A DNA stretch of 64,000 bases from Clostridia bacterium (lineage in GTDB: Bacteria; Bacillota; Clostridia; Christensenellales; Aristaeellaceae), in the NCBI GenBank assembly GCA_017543905.1, contig JAFYFC010000044.1, forward strand, positions 24,021 through 88,020. The letters are read 5' to 3'. Below are positions 42,350-53,644 of the stretch, one piece after another. Each line of letters begins with the position of its first letter. Position 1 is the first letter of the stretch. The position numbers and the translations under genes are program-made. Under the pieces are notes generated by a model that made no database searches, had not been told where the DNA came from, and was given only the letters and a program-made list of their open reading frames with translations.

Positions 42350-42614
42350 CGCACAAAACCACCCTCGGCGCGTCCTTCACGCTCATATTCAGCTTCTGCC
42401 TGTCGAGCTCGTGCTTTTCCTCGCTGTCGCGGCTGCGGAAATCCGTGCCCGCCAGCTCCATCAGCATCGCCACCGCCTTTACGTCGCCGTTCATCGCGGC
42501 CTCCGCCAGAGCTTCGCCTATCACGCGCGCGGCGCTTTTTCCGTGTCTTTCGCCCCGCGCGTCCACCAGCGCGCCCGCGTCCGTTTCGAGCACCCGCCGC
42601 ATCTCGTTTACCAT
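42333..42614 (-). CDS. Phage terminase small subunit-like protein
   Basis: A 93-residue helical protein (ERHGKSAARVIGEALAEAAM, then NGDVKAVAMLMELAG, and an EEKHELDRQKLNM tail) placed right before the large terminase, as small terminase subunits are. It is shorter than most and lacks an obvious N-terminal helix-turn-helix, so DNA-site recognition may be changed. The ribosome site is weak. It is the first gene of the phage cluster. Confidence 0.65.
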   Translation of the reverse strand: MVNEMRRVLETDAGALVDARGERHGKSAARVIGEALAEAAMNGDVKAVAMLMELAGTDFRSRDSEEKHELDRQKLNMSVKDAPRVVLCDERPE

Positions 42615-42809
42615 GTCCGTCCGGCATCCCTCCCTGTCTTGAATGATCCGCGCTCAGACGCGGCTTTTCTGTTTGCAGCGCGATGGTAACGCACGCTAAG
42701 ATACGCATTTCTGCGCTGCGCCCCGCTTTTTCTTAATTAAAAGTAAACTCGCGCGGCGCAAAGGGTTAAACTTTTCGCCCCCGCATCCGATTAATGCCGC
42801 GCGCAAGTC
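42615..42809. other. Gene-free stretch upstream of the phage cluster
   Basis: Expected to hold the promoter for the leftward phage cluster, but no convincing -35/-10 pair was found on the minus strand. No integrase fragment or attachment repeat was seen. Confidence 0.4.
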
Positions 42810-42838
42810 TTGCAACACGCGCTGAATTGTGTTATAAT
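42810..42838 (+). promoter_or_regulatory. Promoter of the YegP-like gene
   Basis: TTGCAA at 42810-42815 and TATAAT at 42833-42838, spacer 17. Confidence 0.78.
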
Positions 42839-42877
42839 CAGCACAGCTAAATAAAAATTCTTTGGGAGGATACGATT

Positions 42878-43246
42878 ATGGGTAAATTCGTGCTCCGTAC
42901 TCTGCCGAGCGGCATCAAATTCGACCTTAAGGCCACGAACGGCGAGGTCATCGCGACGAGCGAGGTCTATTCCGGCGAAGCCGCGGCGCGCAAGGGCATT
43001 GCCAGCGTTATGAAAAACGCGCCTATTGCGAACCTTGAGGATCAGACCGTGGCGGACTTCGTGCCCGCAAAGCATCCCAAGTTCGAGGTCTACACCGACA
43101 AGGCCGGCGAGCTCCGCTTCCGCCTGAAGGCCAGAAACGGCGAAATCATCGCCTCCTCCGAGGGCTACAAGGCGATGAAGAGCTGCTTAAACGGCGTGGA
43201 ATCCGTACGCAAAAACGCCGCCGACGCGACGATAGTAAAGGAATAA
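42878..43246 (+). CDS. YegP-like DUF1508 protein with two repeats
   Basis: A 122-residue protein of two DUF1508 units: FDLKATNGEVIATSEVYSGE near residue 15 and FRLKARNGEIIASSEGYKAM near residue 81, each followed by a helix with a G(V/I)xSVxKNA pattern. The family has no known activity. It has its own strong promoter and a GGGAGG site, so it is probably well expressed. Confidence 0.92.
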   Translation: MGKFVLRTLPSGIKFDLKATNGEVIATSEVYSGEAAARKGIASVMKNAPIANLEDQTVADFVPAKHPKFEVYTDKAGELRFRLKARNGEIIASSEGYKAMKSCLNGVESVRKNAADATIVKE

Positions 43247-43318
43247 GCAAGGCCGCCCAAATGTCGCCGGGCTCCGGGGAGTCCGGCGGTATTGTGCTGC
43301 ATAACTGAAAGGAAGCAT

Positions 43319-44236
43319 ATGGAACAGTTGACCGCCGCTCATATAATACTTCTCGCATGGCTGTTTTTAGACGTCGTGGTAATCGTGCTGGGGTACTTTC
43401 TGTGCTCCTACGCCGTGGGGATACGCCGCCAGAGCCTTGAGGAGGCGCGCGCGTGGCAGGAAGCGCATTACGATATCTCCTGGTACGACCCGCTCGAAAA
43501 AACGGACTACAGCGTGCGCAGCTACGACGGCTACAGGCTCAATGTGCAGGCGCTCAAAAACCCCGTGCCCACGGATAAGTACGTCATAATCTCCCACGGC
43601 TACACGGACAACCGCTTCGGCTCGCTCAAATACACCAAAATGTATCTCGATCTGGGCTTCAACGTCATACTCTACGACCTGCGCGGGCACGGCATGAACG
43701 AAAAAACGAATCTGTGCACCTACACCCTGCGCGAAAGATGGGACCTGAACTCGCTTATACAGGACACCCGCGAGCGCTTCGAAAACATGACGCAGCTGGG
43801 CCTGCACGGCGAAAGTCTGGGCGCCGCGACCTCCGTCGCGGTGACGGAGCTGAAGCCGCGCGTGGATTTCATAGTGGAGGACTGCGGCTTCGCGGAGATA
43901 ATTCCCGTGATGAGGGGCGGCCTGCGCGGCCTTCATCTGCCCGCGTGTCTCGTGCACGTCGCGTCTGTGTGGTGCAAAATACGCTACGGCTTTTTCTTCC
44001 GCGAAATGCGCCCCGTGGACTGCCTCGACGAAAACAAGATACCCATACTCTTCATCCACGGCGCCGAGGACACGTTCATACATCCCTCGCACTGCGAAGG
44101 GCTGTACAAGGCCAATCCCGCATACGGCGAGATGCATCTGATCCCGAACGCGCCCCACGCGGCGAGCATACTGACCGACCCCGAGGCCTACAAAAATTAC
44201 GTGAGCTCCTTCCTTAATAAAATCGAAACGGCGTAA
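43319..44236 (+). CDS. Membrane-anchored alpha/beta hydrolase
   Basis: A 305-residue hydrolase with an N-terminal membrane helix (IILLAWLFLDVVVIVLGYFL). The fold markers are VIISHGYTDNRFGS (oxyanion loop), the nucleophile elbow LHGESLGAATS, Asp in FIHGAEDTFI and His in IPNAPHAASIL, giving a full Ser-Asp-His triad. Similar proteins are esterases or peptidases of unknown substrate (BAAT/YqkD-like). The ATG at 43319 is chosen because AAAGGAAG lies just before it. Confidence 0.9.
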   Translation: MEQLTAAHIILLAWLFLDVVVIVLGYFLCSYAVGIRRQSLEEARAWQEAHYDISWYDPLEKTDYSVRSYDGYRLNVQALKNPVPTDKYVIISHGYTDNRFGSLKYTKMYLDLGFNVILYDLRGHGMNEKTNLCTYTLRERWDLNSLIQDTRERFENMTQLGLHGESLGAATSVAVTELKPRVDFIVEDCGFAEIIPVMRGGLRGLHLPACLVHVASVWCKIRYGFFFREMRPVDCLDENKIPILFIHGAEDTFIHPSHCEGLYKANPAYGEMHLIPNAPHAASILTDPEAYKNYVSSFLNKIETA

Positions 44237-44257
44237 GCGCCGGAAAAGGCGAAGCAA

Positions 44258-44797
44258 ATGGACGACAAGCTCGAAACGCTGCTTACGCGCATAAGCGAAT
44301 GCGGCTTTAAGCAGACCGGCGTGCTGCCCACCTCCGAAATCGGCTTTTACGAGGAGGTGCGCGAGCTCTGCCGCAAAAATTCCTGCGGCATGTACGCAAA
44401 GAACTGGGCGTGCCCGCCCTCCTTCGGCACGGTAGAGGAATGCAGGCAGACCTGCCTTGAGTATGATAAAATCGTGCTCGTGAACGGCGTGTTCGCACTT
44501 GAGGATTCCTTCGACATAGAGGGCATGCACGCGGCGATGCACGGCTTCAAAAAGCAGATGGACGCGCTGTTCGTCATCGCGCGGGAGATATATCCCCGCT
44601 GCCTCATGATGTCGAACGAGGGCTGCGCGCGCTGCGGCGCGTGCACTTACCCGAACGCGCCCTGCCGCTTTCCGGACAGGCTGTTCCACCCCATAGAGGG
44701 CTACGGGATAAACGTGTACGAGCTTAGCAAAAAGGCGGGTATGAACTACATAAACGGCAAAAACACCGTAACCTACTTCGGCGCGGTGCTGATCTGA
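44258..44797 (+). CDS. DUF2284 cysteine-rich metal-binding protein
   Basis: A 179-residue cytoplasmic protein with the DUF2284 cysteine pattern: CRKNSCGMYAKNWACPPSFG near residues 38-57, later NEGCARCGACTYPNAPCRFP near residues 124-143. These could hold an iron-sulfur cluster or other metal. Members are often near corrinoid or redox proteins. Here it is the first gene of a four-gene run with a CXXC membrane protein, a 4Fe-4S membrane protein and a thioredoxin-like protein. Confidence 0.88.
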   Translation: MDDKLETLLTRISECGFKQTGVLPTSEIGFYEEVRELCRKNSCGMYAKNWACPPSFGTVEECRQTCLEYDKIVLVNGVFALEDSFDIEGMHAAMHGFKKQMDALFVIAREIYPRCLMMSNEGCARCGACTYPNAPCRFPDRLFHPIEGYGINVYELSKKAGMNYINGKNTVTYFGAVLI

Positions 44798-44799
44798 CT

Positions 44800-45228
44800 A
44801 TGCGCACGAAACAGGCTTTAAGGCTGCTGCTCTCGGTCTTTATCGTGCTCACGGCGGCGGCGCTTATTATCTCCTGCGCGGATATATACGCGCAGGGCAT
44901 GCGCGCGCGCGCGCAGACGGGCGACGCGCTCACGCCGGTGTTCACGCGGGAAAACGCAGGCGCGGCGCTGTCAAAATTGTGGCCGCTTTACGTTCTTACG
45001 CTTATCCTTTTGGCCGCGTGCCTTGTTAGGGCGCGGGATATCAGATCGCGCGCCGCCAACGCGCGCGCGAAGGCGCCCTACGTTCCCGCAGGCTACATAA
45101 GATACCTGCGCGCCGCGCTGTACGCATGCGCGCTTGCGCTTATAATCCTCGGAATACTCAACGGCGGCCTTAACGACGTATACGTAAAGGCGCGCAATAT
45201 CTGTACGGAGTGCATAGGCCTTGGCTGA
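44800..45228 (+). CDS. CD1871A family membrane protein with C-terminal CXXC
   Basis: A 142-residue protein with three predicted membrane helices (about residues 8-28, 61-78 and 108-125) and the diagnostic C-terminus ARNICTECIGLG, giving a CxxC dithiol close to the membrane. It overlaps the 4Fe-4S protein gene by 8 bases and starts 3 bases after DUF2284. A role in passing electrons across the membrane to thiols is inferred from the gene neighbourhood. Confidence 0.88.
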   Translation: MRTKQALRLLLSVFIVLTAAALIISCADIYAQGMRARAQTGDALTPVFTRENAGAALSKLWPLYVLTLILLAACLVRARDIRSRAANARAKAPYVPAGYIRYLRAALYACALALIILGILNGGLNDVYVKARNICTECIGLG

Positions 45229-46123
45229 AAACACAAAACGCGCAAAACCGCATATTTCATTTACCCGCCGTCTGGTGCAGGTGTACGCGGCGGTTTTGTA
45301 CAACGCGCATATACGCGGCTTTACGGACGGCGAAATCTATACCGGCAAAACCAAATCCGTGTGCGTGCCGGGGCTCAACTGCTACTCCTGCCCGGGCGCG
45401 GTGGGCGCGTGTCCGCTGGGCGCGCTGCAAAACGCCGTCGCCGCGAGCGCGCGCCGTCCCGCGTTTTACGTAATAGGCACGCTGCTTTTATTCGGGCTCA
45501 CGCTGGGGCGCTTTATCTGCGGCTGGCTGTGTCCGGTGGGGCTCGTGCAGGAAATCCTGTACAAAATCCCCGTGCCGAAAATACGCAAAAGCAAATACAC
45601 CCGCGCGCTTTCTTATCTTAAATACGTGTTCCTGCTTGCGTTCGTGCTCGTTCTGCCCGCGCTGTCTGTATCAGACGGCGTGCCGCTGCCCGCGTTTTGC
45701 AAATACATCTGTCCCGCGGGCACGGCGGAGGGCGCGGTGGGTCTGCTCGCAAATCCCGCGAACGCGGAGCTGTTTTCGATGCTCGGCATACTCTTCACGC
45801 GCAAGTTCATAATACTTATCGCATTTTTGACGCTCTCCGCGTTCGTGTACAGGGTGTTCTGCCGCTTCGTTTGCCCCCTCGGCGCGATATACTCGCTGTT
45901 TTGCAAGCTCGCGCTCGTGGGCGTAAGGGTGGACGCAAGCGCGTGCACACGCTGCGGCGCGTGCGTACGCGTGTGCAAAATGGACGTAGCGCGCGTGGGC
46001 GACCGCGAATGCATACACTGCGGCGAGTGCGTGTCCGTCTGCCCCGAAAAGGCGATCACGCTGCGCGCGGGCAAAATAATCCTTATGAAAAACGAAATAC
46101 CGGAAAGGAGTCCTCGCGTATGA
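45221..46123 (+). CDS. NapH/CcoG-like 4Fe-4S membrane protein
   Basis: A 300-residue polytopic protein with about five membrane helices. Cysteine motifs: GLNCYSCPGAVGACPLGALQ (residues 52-71), FICGWLCPVGLVQEI, a CKYICPAGTAEG loop, FCRFVCPLGA, and two ferredoxin-type clusters CTRCGACVRVCKM and CIHCGECVSVCPE near the C-terminus. NapH relatives carry electrons from quinols or flavins through the membrane. The start is TTG at 45221, within the end of the CD1871A gene, after ACGGAG; translation is coupled. Confidence 0.9.
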   Translation: MAENTKRAKPHISFTRRLVQVYAAVLYNAHIRGFTDGEIYTGKTKSVCVPGLNCYSCPGAVGACPLGALQNAVAASARRPAFYVIGTLLLFGLTLGRFICGWLCPVGLVQEILYKIPVPKIRKSKYTRALSYLKYVFLLAFVLVLPALSVSDGVPLPAFCKYICPAGTAEGAVGLLANPANAELFSMLGILFTRKFIILIAFLTLSAFVYRVFCRFVCPLGAIYSLFCKLALVGVRVDASACTRCGACVRVCKMDVARVGDRECIHCGECVSVCPEKAITLRAGKIILMKNEIPERSPRV

Positions 46124-46737
46124 AAACATATATAATCGGCTGGACGGCGGCGCTTGCGGTACTGTGCGCCGCGCTGGTGTATTTCAATCTGCCCGCGCGC
46201 GAAGCGCCCGCCGGCGCGGATGCGGCCGCGCCTGCGCCTTCAGACGCGCTTTGGACGACGAACGCGCCCTACGGCAACGCGCCCGGCGAGCAGCTGCCGG
46301 ATTTCACGCTGACGACGCTTTCGGGCGAGAGCTTCACGCTCTCCGAGCAGCGCGGAAACGTGGTAATACTCAATCTCTGGGCGACATGGTGCGCGCCCTG
46401 CGTAAAGGAGCTGCCGCATTTCGACGCGCTGCTCAAGGCGCATCCGGACGCGCGCGTGCTCGCGATACACTCAGACCTTATCACCGACGACGTAAGCGCG
46501 TACCTTAATGCGTTTAGCTATTCCATGGCTTTCGCGGTGGACGAAGGCGGCGAGGCGATATCGCTTTTGGGCGGAACGACCATGCTGCCCCAGACCGTGG
46601 TCGTGGACAGATACGGCGTGGTCGTATACAACAAGGTCGGCAGCGTCACCTGCGAAGCGCTCGAGCAGCTTTACAGCGAGGCCGCGTCGCACGCGCCTCT
46701 TATGTACGCCGAAAGCGCCCCGGACAGTAAAACCTGA
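46120..46737 (+). CDS. TlpA/ResA-like thiol-disulfide oxidoreductase, membrane-anchored
   Basis: A 205-residue protein with an N-terminal membrane anchor (IIGWTAALAVLCAALVYFN), an Ala-Pro linker and an extracytoplasmic thioredoxin fold. The active site is LNLWATWCAPCVKELPHF with Cys91 and Cys94; the cis-proline region is GTTMLPQTVVVDRYG. It overlaps the preceding 4Fe-4S gene by 4 bases (ATGA). Together the operon looks like a transmembrane electron path ending in an extracytoplasmic dithiol. Confidence 0.92.
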   Translation: MKTYIIGWTAALAVLCAALVYFNLPAREAPAGADAAAPAPSDALWTTNAPYGNAPGEQLPDFTLTTLSGESFTLSEQRGNVVILNLWATWCAPCVKELPHFDALLKAHPDARVLAIHSDLITDDVSAYLNAFSYSMAFAVDEGGEAISLLGGTTMLPQTVVVDRYGVVVYNKVGSVTCEALEQLYSEAASHAPLMYAESAPDSKT

Positions 46738-46745
46738 ATAAATCC

Positions 46746-46775
46746 CGCCCCGCGTATTGCGCGCGGGGCGTTTTT
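46746..46775 (+). terminator. Intrinsic terminator of the redox operon
   Basis: CGCCCCGCG, loop, GCGCGGGGCG, then TTTTT. It overlaps the promoter that follows. Confidence 0.82.
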
Positions 46776-46785
46776 CGTGTATAAT
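46757..46785 (+). promoter_or_regulatory. Promoter of the beta-galactosidase gene, inside the terminator
   Basis: TTGCGC at 46757-46762 and TATAAT at 46780-46785, spacer 17. In the leader GGAAGCTCCGA occurs twice (46804-46814, 46846-46856), and CCGAT/ATCGG arms face each other, a possible regulatory hairpin or operator pair. Confidence 0.6.
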
Positions 46786-46795
46786 CATACTGTAA

Positions 46796-49944
<3,149 letters not shown>

Positions 49945-49945
<1 letters not shown>

Positions 49946-50802
49946 TGTTCGTATCAGGTGCGTGGCAGGATTACGAGGTGCTGGACTCGGGCGACGGGCT
50001 GAAGCTCGAACGCTGGGGCAGTATCATCCTCTCGCGCCCGGACCCGCAGGTCATCTGGCCCGCGCAGACGCCGCATATGTGGCAGCGCGCGGACGCGCGC
50101 TATCACAGAAGCGCGAAGGGCGGCGGCGAATGGGAATTCGTGCGCCGTCTGCCCGAGCGCTGGACGGTGTCCTACGGGAGCCTTAAATTCTACGTGCACC
50201 CCACCTCCTTCAAGCACACGGGACTGTTCCCGGAGCAGGCGGTAAACTGGGACTGGATGCGCGAAAAAATCAAAGCGCGCGGCCGCGGCGTGCGCGTGCT
50301 CAACCTGTTCGGCTATACGGGCGGCGCGACTGTCGCCTGCGCGGACGCGGGCGCGTTCGTCACGCACGTGGACGCCGCCAAGGGCATGGTGCAGTGGGCG
50401 GGCGAAAACCGCGCGCTCTCCGGCCTGCCGGATACGACGATACGCTGGATAGTGGACGACGTAAAAAAATTCACCGAACGGGAGCTCAGGCGCGGCAGCA
50501 CGTACGACGCGATACTCATGGATCCGCCCTCCTACGGGCGCGGACCGAGGGGCGAAATCTGGAAGCTCGAGGACGAGATATATTCGCTTGCGAACGTCTG
50601 CGCGCAGCTTTTAAGCGACACGCCCCTGTTCATGCTGATAAACAGCTACACCACCGGGCTGCAGAGCGCGGTGCTTTCGAACATACTGCGCCTTACCGCG
50701 GGAAAGCGCGGCGGACGCGTGGACACGGGCGAGGTGGTGCTGCCCGTGACCAGCGGCGGCGTGCTGCCCTGCGGCGCGAGCGGCAGATGGAGCGCAGACT
50801 AA
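49945..50802 (+). CDS. Class I SAM-dependent methyltransferase, RlmI/PUA-less type
   Basis: A 285-residue protein. The SAM-binding motif I is RVLNLFGYTGGATVACADAG (residues about 113-132), followed by VDAAKGMVQWAGENR, and the catalytic AILMDPPSYGRGPRGEIWKL. It resembles the catalytic half of RlmI/RlmK RNA cytosine or guanine methyltransferases without a PUA domain. Target RNA is not certain. Translation is coupled to lacZ (TAATG), although the two functions look unrelated. Confidence 0.85.
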
Positions 50803-50819
50803 TTTAAACGGAGATAACT

Positions 50820-51224
50820 ATGACTGACTGCGATTACAGACATTTGGCGATACAGGCGCTGGAAAATTCCTACTCGCCCTATTCGCATTTCCGCGTGGGC
50901 GCGTGTCTCGTGTGCGAGGACGGCACGCCCTTCACCGGAGCGAATTTCGAAAACGCCTCCTACGGCGCGACGATCTGCGCGGAAAGGTGCGCGGTATCGA
51001 ACGCCATCGCTCACGGACGGCGCCGCTTCACGAAGGTATTCATCGCCTGCGACAGCGGCTACGCGTGGCCCTGCGGCATCTGCCGGCAGGTGCTTAACGA
51101 GTTCAAGTCCGGCGAATTTACCGTATACACCGGCGATCCCGAAAACGAGTGGAAAGCGCTGCCGCTCTCCGCGCTGCTGCCGGAGAGCTTCGGCCCGGAG
51201 TCGCTTGACATGCGCGCAGACTGA
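50820..51224 (+). CDS. cdd: Cytidine deaminase
   Basis: A 134-residue homotetramer-type deaminase that turns cytidine or deoxycytidine into uridine. Zinc and catalytic motifs: TICAERCAVSNA with Cys53 and the catalytic Glu55, and WPCGICRQVL with Cys85 and Cys88. The FRVGACLVCEDG and TGANFENASYG substrate loops are present. It lies just before era, an arrangement (cdd-era) widespread in Firmicutes. Confidence 0.96.
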   Translation: MTDCDYRHLAIQALENSYSPYSHFRVGACLVCEDGTPFTGANFENASYGATICAERCAVSNAIAHGRRRFTKVFIACDSGYAWPCGICRQVLNEFKSGEFTVYTGDPENEWKALPLSALLPESFGPESLDMRAD

Positions 51225-51233
51225 GGAGATATT

Positions 51234-52115
51234 ATGAAAAGCGGATTTATAGCCATACTCGGCCGTCCGAACGTGGGCAAAAGCAGCATAATGAATTATC
51301 TGGTGGGCGAAAAGGTGGCCATCGTCTCCCCCAAGGCGCAGACCACGCGCGCGAAGGCGCTGGGCGTGCTCACGCGCGGGGACGTGCAGATGGTGTTCGT
51401 GGACACCCCCGGCATACACCGCCCGCGCACAAAGCTGGGCGAATTCATGATGAAGTCGGTAAAGGACGCGCGGGACGGCGTGGACTGCATAATGGTGGTG
51501 CTCGACGGCACTTTCATCGGAAAGGGCGACCTCGAGGTGATGCAGAGCGTTAAAAACGAGCCCTGCCCCAAGTTCCTCGTGATAAACAAAACCGATATAG
51601 CGAAGCCTGAGGAGCTGATGCCGCGTCTTTCGCAGCTCGACGTAAGCGGCTTTGATGAGGTCGTAAGCGTGTCCGCGCGCAAGGGCACAAACATGGACAA
51701 GCTGTACGAGCTGCTTGAAAACACGCTGCCCGAGGGCCCCGCATACTTCCCCGCAGACATGATGACGGACCAGCCCGAGCGCGTCATGATAGCGGAGATA
51801 ATACGCGAAAAGGCGCTTAACAGCCTGCGCGACGAGATACCGCACGGCGTGGGAGTGGAGATGCTCTCCATACAGAAGCTTTCCGACCGTCTTACCGAGA
51901 TCCACGCAAACGTGTACTGCGAGCGCGCCGCGCACAAGTCCATCATAATCGGCAAGCACGGCGAGATGCTGGGGCGCATAGGCAGCGAGGCGCGCATGGA
52001 CATCGAAAAGCTGCTGGACACCAAGGTAATGCTGCGCCTGTGGGTGAAGGTGCGCGAGGACTGGAGAAACCGCGCCGAGGACCTCAAAAACCTCGGCTAC
52101 GTGGACGAAAAATAG
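51234..52115 (+). CDS. era: GTPase Era, ribosome assembly
   Basis: A 293-residue GTPase that binds the 16S rRNA 3' end during 30S assembly. G1 is ILGRPNVGKSSIMN, G3 is FVDTPGIHRPR, G4 is VINKTDIAKPEE, and the C-terminal KH domain has IIGKHGEMLGRIGSEARMDI. Length is normal. GGAGATATT precedes the ATG, 9 bases after cdd. Confidence 0.97.
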   Translation: MKSGFIAILGRPNVGKSSIMNYLVGEKVAIVSPKAQTTRAKALGVLTRGDVQMVFVDTPGIHRPRTKLGEFMMKSVKDARDGVDCIMVVLDGTFIGKGDLEVMQSVKNEPCPKFLVINKTDIAKPEELMPRLSQLDVSGFDEVVSVSARKGTNMDKLYELLENTLPEGPAYFPADMMTDQPERVMIAEIIREKALNSLRDEIPHGVGVEMLSIQKLSDRLTEIHANVYCERAAHKSIIIGKHGEMLGRIGSEARMDIEKLLDTKVMLRLWVKVREDWRNRAEDLKNLGYVDEK

Positions 52116-52135
52116 CCTGCGCAAAGGTTCTGTAA

Positions 52136-52912
52136 ATGAAAATAAAGCGAATTTCCGAAAACAAATATACCGTATACGACGACGAAGGCCGGCGCATAGG
52201 CAAATGCAGCGTGACGCGCCGCGAGTTTTCCCGCATATTCACGGACGCGCCCGTGCAGTTCGAAATAAGCGTCAGCTGCACAGGCGAGTGCCGCGACCTG
52301 CTCTACGGCGCGGCGGTCACGCGCGCGCGGGTGCTGGCGGCGGCGGAAAATGCGCCCTGCCGCGTATACGCGGACATAACTCCCACGGACAAGGACGCGC
52401 TGGCCGTCCTGACCGCGCTGGGCTTTATAAACCGGGACGGCATAATGCGCATGTACCGCCCCGTGACGGACGAACGCATCACGCAGAGCGTGCCGCGCTC
52501 CTGCACGATAGTGCGCGATTTTCTTGACAACGAGGACGAGCTCAGACGCAGTCTCGTGCGCTACAACGAGTGCTTCGACGCGCACAACGACGTATCGTGG
52601 CTCAGGGAGATCGCCTCTCAGGAGAATTTCGCGCGCATACTCATGGTCTCGCCCACGGAGCTGTGCGGCGAGCTTATGGTATGGACGGAGGGCGACACCG
52701 GCGTGATCGGCATACTGCAGGTAGCCCGCGCGTGGAGACGGCAGGGCGTGGCGAGCTATCTGGTGGAGGATGCGCGCAAGTATTTTTCCACACTGGGCCT
52801 TAAGCGCATTTCCTTCGACGTATGGCTCTCCGCGCCCGGAAACCTCGCCCTCGCGCGCAAAAGCGGCTACAAAAAGGGCGACATGCTCGCGCTGTATCCC
52901 GAAATACCTTAA
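52136..52912 (+). CDS. GNAT family acetyltransferase with two lobes
   Basis: A 258-residue protein. The second half (about residues 125-255) is a GNAT domain with the acetyl-CoA site LQVARAWRRQGVASYLVEDA and the terminal ALARKSGYKKGDMLALYPE. The first half looks like a degenerate second GNAT lobe (VYADITPTDKDALAVLTALG). Substrate unknown. The start follows the era stop by 20 bases with a weak ribosome site. Confidence 0.8.
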   Translation: MKIKRISENKYTVYDDEGRRIGKCSVTRREFSRIFTDAPVQFEISVSCTGECRDLLYGAAVTRARVLAAAENAPCRVYADITPTDKDALAVLTALGFINRDGIMRMYRPVTDERITQSVPRSCTIVRDFLDNEDELRRSLVRYNECFDAHNDVSWLREIASQENFARILMVSPTELCGELMVWTEGDTGVIGILQVARAWRRQGVASYLVEDARKYFSTLGLKRISFDVWLSAPGNLALARKSGYKKGDMLALYPEIP

Positions 52913-52943
52913 AACCGAATAATAAAAGCTTAAGGAGGAATAT

Positions 52944-53615
52944 ATGAAAAAGGCTTTGGCGCTTATTCTGGCGTGCGCACTCGCGCTCGGCGTATGTGCG
53001 TACGCGGAGATCGACGCGGACAATCAGGCGTACTTCAGGTCTGTCCTGCAAAAGTACCGCAATGACGATTCCGTGCATCAGGTGATGCTCGTGCGCTGCA
53101 CCGGCGGCACGAACGCCCTCGTGCAGTTTTACATCAAGCTCACCGATCAGAAAAACGCGTGGACGCTCTTATTCGAAACCGACGCGTACATAGGCAAAAA
53201 CGGCCCCGGCAAGACCGGCGAGGGCGACGCGAAAACGCCTCTGGGCGATTTCGGAGTGCGCGGCGCCTTCGGCATACTCGAAAACCCCGGCACCTCCCTG
53301 CCCTATACCGACATAATCGAAACCACCTACGCCTGCGACGAGGAAGGCCCGTACTACAATCAGATAATCGACACAAGCGAAACCAGCCACGCCTGCGCGG
53401 GCGAGGAGATGCTCACGCTCTCGCCTGAATACAATTACGGCCTCGAAACGGATTTCAACTCCAAAAACGAATGGCCGAAGGGCTCCGCGATATTCGTGCA
53501 CTGCAAGGGCGCGAAGGTGTTTACGGGCGGCTGCGTCGCGATAGACGAACAGTACATGCGCACGGTGCTCCAATACGCCGACAGCGGCATGCGCATAATA
53601 ATCCACATGGAATAG
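52944..53615 (+). CDS. Secreted L,D-transpeptidase (YkuD fold)
   Basis: A 223-residue exported protein with a signal peptide (residues 1-21, LALILACALALGVCAYA). The YkuD domain has GKTGEGDAKTPLGDFGVRGA and the catalytic FVHCKGAKVFTGGCVAIDEQ with His186 and Cys197. It would form 3-3 peptidoglycan cross-links or trim peptides. AAGGAGG precedes the ATG. The pullulanase gene follows 30 bases later. Confidence 0.9.
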   Translation: MKKALALILACALALGVCAYAEIDADNQAYFRSVLQKYRNDDSVHQVMLVRCTGGTNALVQFYIKLTDQKNAWTLLFETDAYIGKNGPGKTGEGDAKTPLGDFGVRGAFGILENPGTSLPYTDIIETTYACDEEGPYYNQIIDTSETSHACAGEEMLTLSPEYNYGLETDFNSKNEWPKGSAIFVHCKGAKVFTGGCVAIDEQYMRTVLQYADSGMRIIIHME

Positions 53616-53644
53616 TCGCTTCTTGAAAGCATGGAGGTGTTGTT

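Larger units (their letters stand above)
30283..42614 (-). mobile_element. Compact phage structural cluster (possible domesticated prophage or gene transfer agent)
   Basis: Sixteen tightly packed minus-strand genes in phage order: small and large terminase, portal, scaffold, P22-type coat, three small genes, tail proteins, fibres, endolysin, XhlA-like protein, holin. All frames look intact. There is no integrase, excisionase, repressor, replication gene, tape measure or tail-tube gene, and no attachment repeat was seen at the edges. Base composition and codon use match the chromosome. Either this is a very reduced prophage kept intact by selection or a gene-transfer-agent-like particle. Confidence 0.75.

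Noticed and set aside
30283..42614. Contractile tailocin interpretation of the phage cluster
   Set aside because: A portal, coat, scaffold and terminase are present, while sheath, tube and baseplate-wedge genes are absent, which is the opposite of a tailocin.
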